Source of the DNA: Cristatella mucedo
Lineage: Eukaryota > Bryozoa > Phylactolaemata > Cristatellidae
Assembly: GCA_009760855.2 (NCBI GenBank)
Contig: WPIO01000020.1
Coordinates: 1,830,001 to 1,894,000 of the forward strand
Direction of reading: 5' to 3'
Length of the DNA stretch: 64,000 nt
In this document: positions 44,101 to 52,929 of the stretch, in pieces
Layout of the letters: each line of letters opens with the position of its first letter
Position numbering within the stretch: position 1 is the first letter of the stretch
Made by a program: the position numbers and the translations under genes
Notes under the pieces: model-generated
Database searches by the model: none
The model's input: the letters and a program-made list of their open reading frames with translations, nothing else
Told to the model about the DNA's origin: nothing

Positions 44101-46876
44101 GCTGAGTGCCATCAGCGTAGGAATGAAAAGCCAAGATTGCGTTTGGCAATGACATTGGCCAGAGGAAGAATATAGATTGTGGCGAGAAAGAGATATGCGA
44201 CTGCACCCCGAGGAACTATAAGCCAAAAGGGAACTATCAGTGACCGACGGCCATTTGCATCTGCACGTTAACATCTAACACTAATAAATGTGGACCAAAC
44301 CCGGTGTAGCTTCATGCCAATGATGTTTCAGCGTGTCGAACTGTGTTCTGGTAGATTCTGATGGTCGATCGTGCCAAATGCTACTGAGAGGTCCAGTGGA
44401 AATCAGGCCCGTGCTGTCAGCATTGCTCTGGTCACCGTAAACCCAAATAAGGGAACTTGCTGTTAAATGGTTAACTACAAATCCAGAATTTAACTTGATC
44501 GCTGGCAAGCGGCGAGAATTCGCATAATGAGACTTCGGTGTGCTTGATGTGATTACAGATCTTGTTTTCAGACCTCGACAGTTTTCTCATGCCGAGATTT
44601 CCAAAGCACGTCGATAGAGATTCCGTTCGCCTAGAGTGCTATGCAATTGACCTAATGATCAAATTATTATTGTTATTATTATTCATCAATATATTCTGAA
44701 TTCAACTTAAAACAATTAAAATCATCGCCGATTCATAGAAACAATACAAACTGCTTCCCTGCTTACTAATTCTGAAAAAAATGCTAAGATCGCTGTGGAA
44801 ATTGAAATGTGTACTCTACATTATGGAGTTTCAGATAGCGATGTTGAAATACTAGACAAAAATAAAAATATCCACAACCGCAGATCGCACAAGTTGTTGA
44901 AGCCTTCATCGGTTGTCAGGCACGATAATTGGATCAACTCGCAAAAATATGAATGCATTGTGTACTGTTCGTGCATATGTATATATTAATACATATGTAA
45001 GTTTGTACGTAAGCATACCTGTAAGTTTCTCACCCTGTAGATTAAAAAATTCATGAAAGCAAGGTGGCTCTTTTGCTAGAGAAGTTTCCGAGTGCCTGCA
45101 AAAGTCTAACCGGAAATCTATCGGAGCGCACCTTTTAGCCAATCATAGCCTGCATCTCATATAAGAAAAATTGAGAAGCTCAACCTAAGTCTGGAAGACT
45201 GTGAAGGAAATAGATAGTTATGGTCGTCAAGTAGGACGACCTTGAAGGTGTGCGAGTCGGTAGCAGAATAATAGTTTGTCATTGCGAAAGGATTGGGGAA
45301 TTAGGTTTAGCTGAATTTTCCGCAGAGAAATTGCTTATTTAAGCGATTGTCTTCAGGTGAAAGCTATTATAAGTCGGCACTAATTCAGATAGGTAGGGAA
45401 GGAGCTAAATCGTGGCCGGCGTTGTAGGTGTCAAGGTAAGAGCGTAGGCTTATTGTATCCGGTGATCAATTGGTGGCAATCGCTACTCTTTTAGCGAAGG
45501 GGGACGCGTGGCTGAATCCCTTGGATTTAAGGACGCGCCTAGGAGCTGTACTTTTCAGCAACTACGGCGACCTTAAGGTTGTTCTTCCTTTTACTGAGCA
45601 AGAATTAAGGAAAGGTGGCCTTCTAAATAAAAAAATGGCAATCGTCAGAGGAAATTCAAATTACGGGCATTCGGAACGTCTTCCGGCACCTCCAGATAAG
45701 AGCGCAATCATTGATTTAAGCATTATTTTATGGCTTCCTTTAAGGAGAAGCTCATTAGGTGTCGCCATTCAGCCTAATAAAGTTGTCGTTCGGACATCCA
45801 TGGCATATTATCTGCCAGGCAGACGTTCAATATATCTGTTTCTACAGCTGATAACGACGGCACAAATGAAGTACAGCTGGGTGCCATCAGCTTTAAAATG
45901 GGGCCTGATTCATCCGCTCGAGAGACTCGGTATGAATGAGTACCGAGAATGTCCGTGGATTTACGTTGAGACATAGCCCTAGCTAGCAAAGTCCTAGATT
46001 GTAACCCAGTCAATGTGTAGCCGCCCTAACCAGATTTCACAAAAGCACGAAGTTTGTATCCGCTGCCGGATGTGACATTTTCCCTGTTGCTGTGGTGCCT
46101 GAAGATCGGGAGTGCACAGGTGCGGTAATGCACGGTACGACGGCCATTTTCTGCCGGTTGCAGCCATAGACGCTGGATACGCCGCCTCGCTGACTGACGA
46201 GGAGCGAAAGAAGCGAAATCTGCATCCGGGCCAAACGACGTCGCAGCTCTTAGCAGAAGCTGTGAGGCTGTACAGTGACTTGTATTCGTTATTACCAAGT
46301 GAGTGTCGACTGGCGCCATGACGCTTTCCCGGTCCACCTGCTTCGGCATTCTAATTGGTCGTGCTAGGATGGCTACAGTGGCTGTGTAGTCATGGAACTG
46401 CATGTCGCGTCGTGTGTCAGCTTACCAATTTATGTAGACGTAGCTGCTGCACTATAGCGACAGCGTAGCGCGTCGACATTGTTCGACATTCAGCTGGGGC
46501 TCTAGATCGGCTGGGGTCTTATCCATTGCAGAACTTTAATAGTGGCCAATAGCCTTGCTTGCGATTGATTCTGGTTCATTTTTGTTCTCGCTGTGCGTGC
46601 ACTCGCTGTTCGTGCACTCGCTGTTCGTGCACTCGCTGTGCGTGATTTCTCTGTGCTTAGTAGACGGGCGATCGAGGCTCATTTCGGGCCTTGTAAACGG
46701 GTGATGGGGGCTCATTTCGGGTCTCTCCTGGCTCTCCTTAACCAGCACGGTTTTTTTGACAAATTATGTGGAGCCCCTGGAGTCTGCGACTTGATGTATG
46801 CACTCTTCGAGTTACTTCGACGCTCTATTGCTATATATGCTATATATGCTATATATGCTATATATGCTATATATGC

Positions 46877-46948
<72 letters not shown>

Positions 46949-49900
46949 GATAAGCTTGAACTCAAACAAGGGTCTCTATTAGACAGCAACTTTCGCACTT
47001 GCTAACCTGTCTTTGTAGCATTTCACTTTCGAGTGCTCGAGAAAATGAACTACGTGAGGTTTCACCCAATCTATAGCCAGTGACGCCGGCCCACATGCAG
47101 CAGCCCTGCCAAGTACTTTGCAAGGCATTGTTTACGGAGCGAGTCAGAAGAAGGCCGTGCGATTCGGTAGATGCATGTTACGTGCAATGTGCCGTGAAAT
47201 GTGCCGGCATTGTTCGAGCTTGAGGCAGCAGCCGATATTTAGCTTCAAAAGTGGATTTCGCGACATTGTCGAGAAGTCAGATTAAATGCCTCGGCAGTCC
47301 GTTGAGATATGCGAATGATCGACAGAGCGAAGACTCGGCAATGAATCGGCCGCGGGCGGCGAGTAAGTGTCAATAGATATTGCACTCCCCTCTGTCAAAT
47401 AGCCGACACGATTTAGGTCATCGGCTGACCCTCGATGCCCATTAAAAGCACACGCTAGAGGTGCGACCTTGGCAGTTCCGCTGGGGGCGGGGCCAGCTCG
47501 TCTAGGGACCGCATTCCTCTTACCCAGTCGGATAAAGATTTATTTGTAATTCGGGTGTGACCTTGACGCCGTTATACTGTAAATAGTCTCGCTAGCGAGC
47601 CTGCTTCCTTGTCTGCCTTGGCGGCTGCTCTAGAGCCACATTCGAACAAGGCTGACTAATTTTATTGAGCTCACGCGGCTGACTCAGCCGGGAAGTAACT
47701 TCGACGCGTTGGCATTTCGATACACCTACGTCGCTTCGCCGAACCCTGTCCATCAATCGGACTGCTCGAAAAAAAAATCTGCTCCCGCCTACCGCAATGC
47801 TTCTCGCTTGATTCCGTCGGCGAATAGCATTGGCCGCCGCACCTCTCAGGTAGATGCGCCTCTCAGGTAGATGCGCCTCTCAGGGAGATACGCTGGCCTG
47901 ACTGCTGCTGCTGCTGATTCGGACTCTACCTGGCGATTTATAATTGTGCTGCCCTGCAATGGTGGCAGCCGGTCACCAGTCGTCGCTACATTGAAGCCTC
48001 GATGTAGTGCATGCTAATTATATCTCAGCTGTGATCGCTCCTCATCCCCCCTCCGATAGGCAAACAAAGGATACCCTACCTATTAGCTAATTTAACAGCC
48101 CCATTGACCTCATTCATGTAGTGGCACAGGAGCCTTTGCGGCCATCGCCGCCGCAGCCTTCCAGCCAGCGATAAAGGATTGAGCAATCTTACCTCCTGGG
48201 CCCTGAGACCCTATCTATCCTCTTGAACGGGACAGCCCGAACCAGCCGGCCAGCCAGTCTGCCTGCTTCTCCTCTGACAAAGTTGGTTCGCCAGCCAGTT
48301 GGACTAACTCAGGACAGTTATGGTCCCTGTCGCCCCGGACCCCCCCCCCCCCCCCGCTAGCACCCTGAGCTGATCTCCCAGTATCCTTCGTATTCGAGCT
48401 TCTCTGTTCTCTGACTGCGACTTTCGCCGCGCTTTGGGTCCATGAACTGCCATGAATTGACCTTGGCGCCACTGTCAACTCAGTTGTACCCATTGACAGG
48501 AGTTTATTTTTTGTGTCAGATATACATGTCTTTACTGCGATGTGCATAAATGCAGTCAGCTCTGCGCCAACGAAAGGAACCGGCCAAAAGAAAAAACGTG
48601 ACACACACAGACAAGTTATGCTTATTTGCACGCGTCTATCCAAGAATGGGAGAAGGCGACAAACCAAACTGATGTTCGTGGAATGAAATAAGACTTTGCT
48701 GTACAAAGAGGCATTTCGGATTCAGATTTGTCTTGAGAACAAGAAATCGAATGTACATTCAGCTAATCTATTCTCTAATCTTTTGGCTCCAGTGTTTTGC
48801 TTAGGTATGCTTTAGTAGTATTTCGTGTTCTTAACTAACTCTTGGGCGGGCCTGCTGAAGCCGATAAAAGTCTATCGTGCATTGATGCTCGCTTTATGCC
48901 CTTTCGTGTCGGAGAACGGCTACCGAAAAGCTCTCGGAAGGAATAATTGCTATACTGGCTCAGAAATTGCAAGCCCAGACGAAGTGCGGAGCGTCTAACT
49001 TTCCTATGTTGTACTGTGCAAAGAAAGTCCAGCATGGACAAAACATTTGCGAATGGTAGAAGCTTCCGTGCTACTCACTTTCTTTACTTCCCTCCTGACT
49101 CGGCTACGTCATACCGAAGCCAAATCAATCCACGTCTTTGTGGCATTCCGTCTCGACGTCTGCAATTCACGCTTGACATGACTTCCTGTCTGAGCGATTA
49201 GACGCTAAATGATGATGTAGTAGTCGGCAATTAAGCTTTGTCTGTCTTTAACATTACCGTGTCTGCAGAACGCGGCAGCGGTCCGAATTGCACCGGCTCC
49301 CTTATCAAGAAGAGCTACAACTTTGAGGCCTGTACGCTTACTGACCATGCTCCAGTTCCGTCTCACTTTTGCGAACTGGTTACTCTTCGTATATGTCCCT
49401 CCGTCTCACCCGTTATCATGACTCGGAACGCTACGTTTTTCCTCTAAACAATCTCAAATTAGCGTGGCAGCGAAACCAAATTTGTATCAAGGAAGCCCTC
49501 GGCAGGTTTTTAGATGCTCAGCAAAAAGGGGTGCTTAGAAAATACGAAAAATTTCGAAACCTGACCGTCACGGAAAAAATCAATATGACGTCAAACTTCA
49601 ATGCAACGACTTCCAGGACTCTTCCGACAGAGCTAAACAATAGTCTGACACCATTCAAAATGGCCGCCGACTCCTTCTTTAGCTTGCTCGTTGTTGCACG
49701 GAGAATTTGTCAGCTCCCGTGCAAGTCCCGGTATACATACGACTTGACTAATAGTCTTCACGTAGGTGAGGGCTGCGTTTGCTAAAAGCATCGAGCACTT
49801 AGCTTGCACCGAGCCGCTCCGAAACTGTGTTTCGGGCGGACTGCTGGTATTCGCTAGCCACGTTACCAAATACTAAACAATTGATGCAAGTTAATGACAA

Positions 49901-52059
49901 AAATGAAAATAATAATACCACATGTTATTGAACCGTATGAGAGCTAAATTTCATGAAAGACAATTCAACCATAAGGAAAACTAATCGTATAAATTGGTTA
50001 GCAATAATCTGAAAAATTGTAGCGTGCTTAATTAAGCAAATGAAGGACGATGTATGGCGAAGTCGGGGGGGGGGTCATCACTTAACCAGGTTTCAAAGTA
50101 ATCACCTTTTACGGTTTAGCTTTCTTCTTTTTTGAGGAAGAGTAGTAAGCGCGTCGAATAAGTGCCAGCAAAGCAGATTGGAGGAGCGAATTCTCCTAAT
50201 TGATATACACGCTGACGTAAATCTGAGTTGCTGCTAGGTGACTAGCTACTTGTGACGGGTCGCTCAGTATTTCTTACTATGCCTCCTAATTGGTAGCGTT
50301 TTTTAGTAGAAAATTGCTTGTAGTGCGTGCGAAGGCTGGGTGAGCAGTCATACTTGGCTATGAAGATGCTATGAATGCATGCAGCGACTTTTTTTGGTGC
50401 GACCATATGTAGACATTTATGGTGACTTGGCTGAATGCTCTGTAAGCGGTGATCGCGGCTTGATCGTATTAGCAAAGTCGTGCGGTCGCCGAGCAGAGCT
50501 GCTTACAGCATTTTGTCTCGCATTTCGGAATTCTAAAATGGCAGAGCTGCAGGAGTAGCTTCGTCGATCAAGACGAATTCCCACAGTTCCCTGAACACTT
50601 CCCTCAAGGCACAGCCTGCATTGGTAATAGCGTATGAAGCTCCTTTATAGTTGCGAGACGCGAGTCGTTGTTACCTCTGCAGATAACACTGAGGTGATGA
50701 GCCACCTGGCATCGCTGAACTGGCAGCTCCTGCGCGACGCGAAGGCCCGAAAGATTTACGAAGACATAATAGCGAGGGACAGGTTCTACGTCAAGGCCTA
50801 CGTAACACTTGCTTCGTGGTACAAAGGGCACAACATGCCCGAAGAGGCATTGAAGACATACGCAGCCGCACTCGAAGTAAACCCTGCCAACAAGGAGGCG
50901 TGGCGAGAGTACGCCAATCTTCTCTGGGAGCATGAACGGTACAGCGAAGCGAAAGAGGCGTACGTCAAGGTAAGCGGAATTGGGTGCCATAATGTAATAA
51001 TAATTCATTTGCATAGCGCCCGAAGAGAACTTTATTCGAGCGCTTCATATATGTCGCGGGGTTCGAGCCCACGACCCCGGTGGTCATCACATACATACAT
51101 TCACTTCGACCTTGGTCTAGGCAAGCACCATTAACCACTGGGGGGGGAGGAGGCCAAACCAGAGCGGCGGCGCGCATTAGGCAATGATTGGCTGTTGTGT
51201 GCCATCGACGACGCCTACTTAGGGAACTGGACTATGCGTAGATGACTTTTCCGGTGCTTCGCAGCAAAATCAAGCGTTGACAAGGAAAGCTGGGGCGGCT
51301 ATCGCTGGCGCCACAGCTGCCTCGTCTAGTCTTGGTTTCGCCTAATTGTTGCTAGTGCTAATGTCGATTAGCTTATGCAGAGGATCTGTGGTTGTAGAGG
51401 CCATTAAACTGAAGCTTGCGAACGCGGTTGAGCCGAGGCATGCCTTCTGCACTCGATGCCGACGACTTTGAACCTTGGCGAGAGCGTGAATAGTCGTTCC
51501 TCGCTGTCAGGAAAGCGGAAGAGCGGGAGAGCGAGCGTGCAGTCAGCTGGGGAATTGGGAGTGACAGCTTGATTGATCCCTGACTCGTCAGTTTGACCTT
51601 TGACTCGTCGCGAAGACCCTGCCCAATGTACTATAGTCGATCTTCTGGTGCTGGACGACTCCCGCGTTCTCTAGTGCGTGCACCCAGTGGTTAATGTACT
51701 GCTTGTTGCCATTCTTATAAAGAGTATTGCAGCAGGTAAGCAAGTAATGGTAGATTAGCCAAACTCATATTAAAAATTCAAACCTAGCAAGTCAGTTTAA
51801 AAGTCAGGTTATAGAGCTAATCGTTCCGTAGAGTCAAGACTGCTGTTAGTGCAAGACGGCATTATAAGGGATGTACACTTAGAAACAGCCTCTTTGCTAG
51901 TTCTTCATGATCTCTCTCGGCAATGTCTGACACAATTAATCACCCAAGTCCTCCTTGAAAGCGCCTATCATCTTGCCTGCGCTCTTGTCTCTCTCTCCCT
52001 CTCTCTGTCTCTGTCTGTCTGTCTCTCTCTCTCACTCTATGTGTCTCTTTCTCTCTCTC

Positions 52060-52152
<93 letters not shown>

Positions 52153-52927
52153 ATCTCTCTCTTTGTCTCTGTCTATCCGTCTCTCTCTCTCTCCCTCTCT
52201 CTTGCCTATTTAATAGTCAAGCACAATCTAGGCTTTCAGGTTGGTTCAGATGACTCACGGTTTAAAATGGTGCGGATGACTCACAGATCTCTCCCTGATT
52301 ACCAGCTCATCGCCAATCTATCAGTTTGAGTGACGATAAAACCAATTTTTTAGCTGACATTGGAATGCCTAACCCTCAAAATAGGTTTAGCCGGCACATC
52401 TCCTGTAGCATGTACACGAAGTTGTAGCCTGTACACGAAGTTCTGAGTTCCAAAATGACATTCGACTATATTAACATGCCAGCGCCAAAGTCGAGTTATC
52501 CTACTTTAAGCTACGCGCCACCGAAAAGAAAAACGTTTAGCACCCAGCTTTGGCTTCCCTTGCACTCGGTGCAAAACTCAAAAAACTCGAAAACTCAAAG
52601 TGAGGCTTTCTTGTCATGAACGGCGAAACGGCCGTACGACACCGCTGGGCAGCGACCTGCGCCGGCTCCGAATCAGCACTCGAGTCATTTGTTCGAGAGT
52701 CGTATCCAAGTTTATTTTTTGCTCTTGTTTTTTGCAAACCTGAGCAGCACTGGAGCCTGACGGACAAGGAGACGCACGAAGGACAGCTCGCCAAGGACTA
52801 CATCGACCAGCTGGAGCAGCTTATAGCCGACGCTCTGCCGAAGGGGCCTCCCGTCGTCAAGCCGTCAGGCCCTCGTGGCTACTCGCGTCCTCCTGCCGCC
52901 GAGGCGGTCGCCGCATCGTCGCAATAG
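28679..52927 (+). CDS. JMJD8: JMJD8-like JmjC-domain protein with C-terminal TPR region (8 exons)
   Basis: Join of 28679-29166, 33002-33080, 34029-34161, 34353-34462, 34763-34865, 46164-46298, 50683-50969 and 52748-52927. This totals 1515 nt, or 504 residues plus stop, with every intron GT..AG and every phase matching. The N-terminus has a basic n-region and hydrophobic core (AIVTAAGLVCLALDLAAA), a signal peptide; Met14 may be the real start. Residues about 60-300 form a JMJD8-like JmjC cupin: DPT..F, FLGGSGTGATFHKH, WNGVVFGRKRWILYP, EAGEIVYLPESYYHAIMNVGETIAV. Residues about 330-445 are TPR-like (Trp, Tyr, Ala and Pro at TPR spacing). The tail is Pro/Ala-rich with no KDEL. Vertebrate JMJD8 is an ER-lumenal protein of about half this length without TPRs as I know it. 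The substrate and any enzymatic activity are unknown. Confidence 0.88.
29925..30229. repeat. GA-rich low-complexity tract
   Basis: About 300 bp of imperfect purine repeats (GAGA, GGGA, AGGAAG types) inside intron 1. Proteins read from it are artefacts. Confidence 0.95.
30230..30391. repeat. 81-bp tandem duplication
   Basis: The unit starting GATGAACGACGTTTTAATGC at 30230 recurs at 30311 with a few substitutions, at the edge of the GA tract. Confidence 0.9.
30560..30645 (+). repeat. SINE-A/L2-type tail fragment
   Basis: GGGAGATTTAGTTCTCCTAT hairpin, then GGTGTTATATAAGTTCG and (ATT)n. Only the 3' tail remains. Confidence 0.5.
30690..30830 (+). mobile_element. L2-A 3' end fragment
   Basis: CATTCGATCGTGTTTCCTTT, GCAGCAAATGTAAGGCACCT, then the hairpin with GAGTTCTCTGAGG and a TTATTATTATC tail. 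Confidence 0.7.
31250..31360 (-). mobile_element. L2-A 3' end fragment
   Basis: Antisense tail AATAATAACAATAATATT, then GGCGCCTTCAGAGAACTTTC and CTCTCTAGGCACTTTACATA on the + strand. Confidence 0.65.
32444..32607 (+). repeat. SINE-A copy
   Basis: tRNA-like head with a degenerate box A (CACCCAGTGATTGAGG) and box B (GTGGGCTCGACGAGC), followed by the best-preserved SINE-A tail here: GCCTGAATAGAGATTAAGTT, CTCTTGGTGCACTATGC and AAATGTATTGTTAG. Confidence 0.72.
33002..33080 (+). CDS. JMJD8: Exon 2 of the JmjC-TPR gene
   Basis: 79 bp between GCTGTAG and GTAAGT. The first base completes the Thr codon split across intron 1. Encodes YLFDRTFYPQSSLPATIRVP and FLFTK, matching the JMJD8 segment that follows the conserved DPT. 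Confidence 0.85.
33311..33790 (+). mobile_element. L2-B fragment rearranged by an inverted duplication
   Basis: The left part follows L2-B from GTTAATTTAGGTATCCGC to about 33536. A 4-nt loop and a 40-nt inverted copy follow, then from 33595 the sequence jumps to the far C-terminal and 3' end region (CTGCTCTCCCGACTCGGCTA), ending with ATATTACGTCATATTACG. Confidence 0.75.
33497..33580. repeat. 40-bp inverted repeat (hairpin)
   Basis: 33497-33536 and 33541-33580 are reverse complements with two mismatches and a 4-nt loop. The arms are L2-B sequence. Confidence 0.92.
34029..34161 (+). CDS. JMJD8: Exon 3 of the JmjC-TPR gene (JmjC metal-site exon)
   Basis: 133 bp after TTATTTAG, ending G/GTAGGC in phase 1. 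Carries His206-Lys-His208 in TFHKHMPAWN, where canonical JmjC enzymes have HxD or HxE, and the GRKRWILYP strand with Lys220. Confidence 0.92.
34353..34462 (+). CDS. JMJD8: Exon 4 of the JmjC-TPR gene
   Basis: 110 bp after CGGACGACAG, ending CTG/GTAAGC in phase 0. Encodes GYTSATWLKYVYPFL, then IECMQEAGEIVYL. The E-AGE-I-YL block is the typical JmjC strand just before the last metal-binding His. Confidence 0.92.
34763..34865 (+). CDS. JMJD8: Exon 5 of the JmjC-TPR gene (end of JmjC domain)
   Basis: 103 bp after CGTTTGTAG, ending AAAG/GTAAGC in phase 1. Encodes PESYYHAIMNVGETIAVSLQ; His276 is the predicted third metal ligand. The Y/W-H-A-x-x-N arrangement is typical of JMJD8 and JMJD6-type JmjC domains. 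Confidence 0.92.
35340..37945 (+). mobile_element. Degenerate L2-B split by an antisense L2-B (outer element)
   Basis: The left part, 35340 to about 35777, matches the pre-RT of the 10170 copy (TFKNFLRVCTRRLRKARASF-like DNA). The right part, about 36341-37945, resumes with the SFKLAIVPSILKKLGLDSEV-like DNA that follows it and runs through RT to the C-terminus. It has many stops and frameshifts. Confidence 0.8.
35778..36340 (-). mobile_element. L2-B 3' end nested antisense in another L2-B (inner element)
   Basis: Starts with TAATGTAATGTGTAATGTAT, the reverse of the L2-B tail, and carries the 144-residue C-terminal frame from 36320 to 35886. Truncated at the FEHVSPLLNELGW block. The right boundary is blurred (GACACGACGCATGGTCAAACC), so no clear target duplication can be given. 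Confidence 0.82.
38577..38970 (+). mobile_element. Possible LTR-retrotransposon remnant (low confidence)
   Basis: A polypurine-tract-like CTTAAAGGAGGGACG is followed by TGATCCGGCTGGTGTGG, as at the 3' end of Ty3/Gypsy elements. AATAATAAGAATAAG near 38935 could be a polyadenylation region. No coding domain or second LTR is seen. Confidence 0.25.
39768..39840 (-). repeat. SINE-A/L2 tail fragment
   Basis: Antisense hairpin: GGGCCCTCATAGAACTTTAT, then GTCAATCCAGGCACTTTAT on the + strand. Confidence 0.5.
39975..40135 (-). mobile_element. L2-B 3' fragment
   Basis: On + it shows GCACCACAAAGCCACAAGGA, GGCTTTCGGTTCGCATACGG and CTTACGCAGCAAAGAGAAAG, the reverse of the L2-B coding end. Diverged. Confidence 0.65.
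40495..40665 (-). repeat. SINE-B copy
   Basis: Nearly complete antisense copy. TTTAGCGACAGAAGAACC, CACCGCCGCTTGCAGCGGCG and AAGGATCGCCCACC are followed by box B TTCGAACCCATGACC. Confidence 0.78.
40965..43705 (+). mobile_element. L2-A copy split by an antisense L2-A (outer element)
   Basis: The left part (40965-41449) encodes a worn GVPQGS-like block, FYAD and the 69-residue frame MAENFLKLNGDKTNLVVLGK... The right part (43000-43705) resumes with TSKLVHTF-like DNA, ends in the C-terminal segment, and closes with a hairpin near 43650-43685. Rejoining at ATGACAT gives the normal L2-A order (DRDMTSKLVH). Confidence 0.88.
41450..42992 (-). mobile_element. L2-A LINE nested antisense in another L2-A (inner element)
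   Basis: 1.54 kb, truncated at FLSKTLERVVADQ. Open pieces run 42999-42673, 42740-42393 and 42429-41713, with YADD and SYAPTAWNSLPT. A small deletion near 42407 removes LNDDK. It ends in the hairpin and (ATT)n at 41450. Flanked by ATGACAT on both sides (41443-41449 and 42993-42999). Confidence 0.92.
43790..44510 (-). mobile_element. Degenerate L2-A fragment
   Basis: On + AGCTGAGTGCCATCAGCGTA is the reverse of the YADD region, and the flanking DNA matches the DLSAAFD and LLVMGKPS regions with many changes. Confidence 0.6.
44592..44690 (+). repeat. SINE-A tail fragment
   Basis: GATAGAGATTCCGTTCGCCT, AGAGTGCTATGCAATTGACC, then TTATTATTGTTATTATTATT. Confidence 0.5.
45180..45970 (-). mobile_element. 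Degenerate L2-B fragment
   Basis: Reverse strand shows ADGTQLYF-like DNA (from CAGCTGGGTGCCATCAGC near 45878 on +), then the connection and C-terminal region (AATCGTGGCCGGCGTTGTAG corresponds to the TRHGLAPSYLAE region). The 168-residue + frame over it is a shadow. Confidence 0.6.
46164..46298 (+). CDS. JMJD8: Exon 6 of the JmjC-TPR gene (linker and first TPR helix)
   Basis: 135 bp between CCGGTTGCAG and A/GTGAGT, phase 1 on both sides. Encodes IDAGYAASLTDEERKKRN, HPGQTTSQLLAEAVRLYSDL and YSLLP. Its GC-rich, coding-like composition stands out in an AT-rich, repeat-rich intron of 15.8 kb. Because it is symmetric it could be skipped without a frameshift. Confidence 0.75.
46589..46648. repeat. 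15-bp minisatellite, four units
   Basis: Units CGCTGTGCGTGCACT and CGCTGTTCGTGCACT alternate; the last unit is altered. Confidence 0.9.
46829..46945. repeat. (CTATATATG)n followed by (TG)n
   Basis: About six 9-bp CTATATATG units pass directly into a TG array of about 60 bp. Confidence 0.95.
48108..48215 (-). repeat. SINE-B fragment
   Basis: On + it shows CATGTAGTGGCACAGGAGCC, GCCATCGCCGCCGC, AAAGGATTGAGCAATC and TTACCTCCTGGGCCC. The box B part is deleted. Confidence 0.55.
50683..50969 (+). CDS. JMJD8: Exon 7 of the JmjC-TPR gene (TPR exon)
   Basis: 287 bp after TTACCTCTGCAG, ending AAG/GTAAGC in phase 0. Encodes about two and a half TPR-like units, with AKARKIYEDIIARDRFYVKA, then EEALKTYAAALEVNPANKEA and YSEAKEAYVK. 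Strong third-position GC bias supports coding. Confidence 0.9.
50995..51160 (-). repeat. SINE-A copy
   Basis: Antisense copy at the start of intron 7. On + it shows AATAATAATTCATTTGCATA, GCGCCCGAAGAGAAC, GGGGTTCGAGCCCACGACCC (box B), then ACCATTAACCACTGGGG (box A). Confidence 0.75.
51850..52450 (+). mobile_element. Degenerate L2-A fragment with an internal CT microsatellite
   Basis: The left side reads LLVLHDLSRQCLTQLITQVL, equivalent to LLVLLDLSAAFDTIDHQVLL. The right side has AGTCAAGCACAATCTAGGCT, the block before YADD. A CT tract of about 215 bp replaces the sequence between them. Confidence 0.65.
51989..52203. repeat. (CT)n microsatellite
   Basis: Perfect and imperfect CT array with CTGT and CTTT variants, inside the L2-A fragment in intron 7. 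Confidence 0.95.
52748..52927 (+). CDS. JMJD8: Exon 8 of the JmjC-TPR gene (terminal coding exon)
   Basis: 180 bp after a long T-rich tract and CCTGAGCAG, in phase 0, ending TAG. Encodes HWSLTDKETHEGQLAKDYID with a predicted helix, then a Pro/Ala-rich tail ending in SSQ. The third TPR of exon 7 is cut off at the junction, so a small exon in between may be missing. Confidence 0.8.
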   Translation, partial: HWSLTDKETHEGQLAKDYIDQLEQLIADALPKGPPVVKPSGPRGYSRPPAAEAVAASSQ

Positions 52928-52929
52928 GT

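Larger units (their letters stand above)
34866..46163 (+). other. Intron 5 of the JmjC-TPR gene
   Basis: 11.3 kb, largely L2-A, L2-B and SINE copies listed separately, plus unassigned DNA at 34866-35330 and 37946-39760. No further exon in the right phase was recognised. Confidence 0.7.
46299..50682 (+). other. Intron 6 of the JmjC-TPR gene
   Basis: 4.4 kb with a 15-bp minisatellite, a TATATGC/TG microsatellite, a SINE-B fragment and much unassigned DNA. The stretch 49070-49340 looks like a patchwork of worn L2 pieces. Frames at 49238-49785 have no recognisable domain. Confidence 0.7.

Noticed and set aside
45470-45976. 168-residue plus-strand ORF
   Set aside because: It is the reverse strand of a degenerate L2-B copy with a YADD-like block.
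47280-47366. Possible exon ending at a GTAAGT near 47363
   Set aside because: One frame is open but there is no good acceptor, and it does not fit the phase chain of the JmjC-TPR gene with its neighbours.
49238-49785. Two plus-strand ORFs in intron 6
   Set aside because: No domain, and partial resemblance to worn L2 pieces upstream. Not enough to call a gene or exon.
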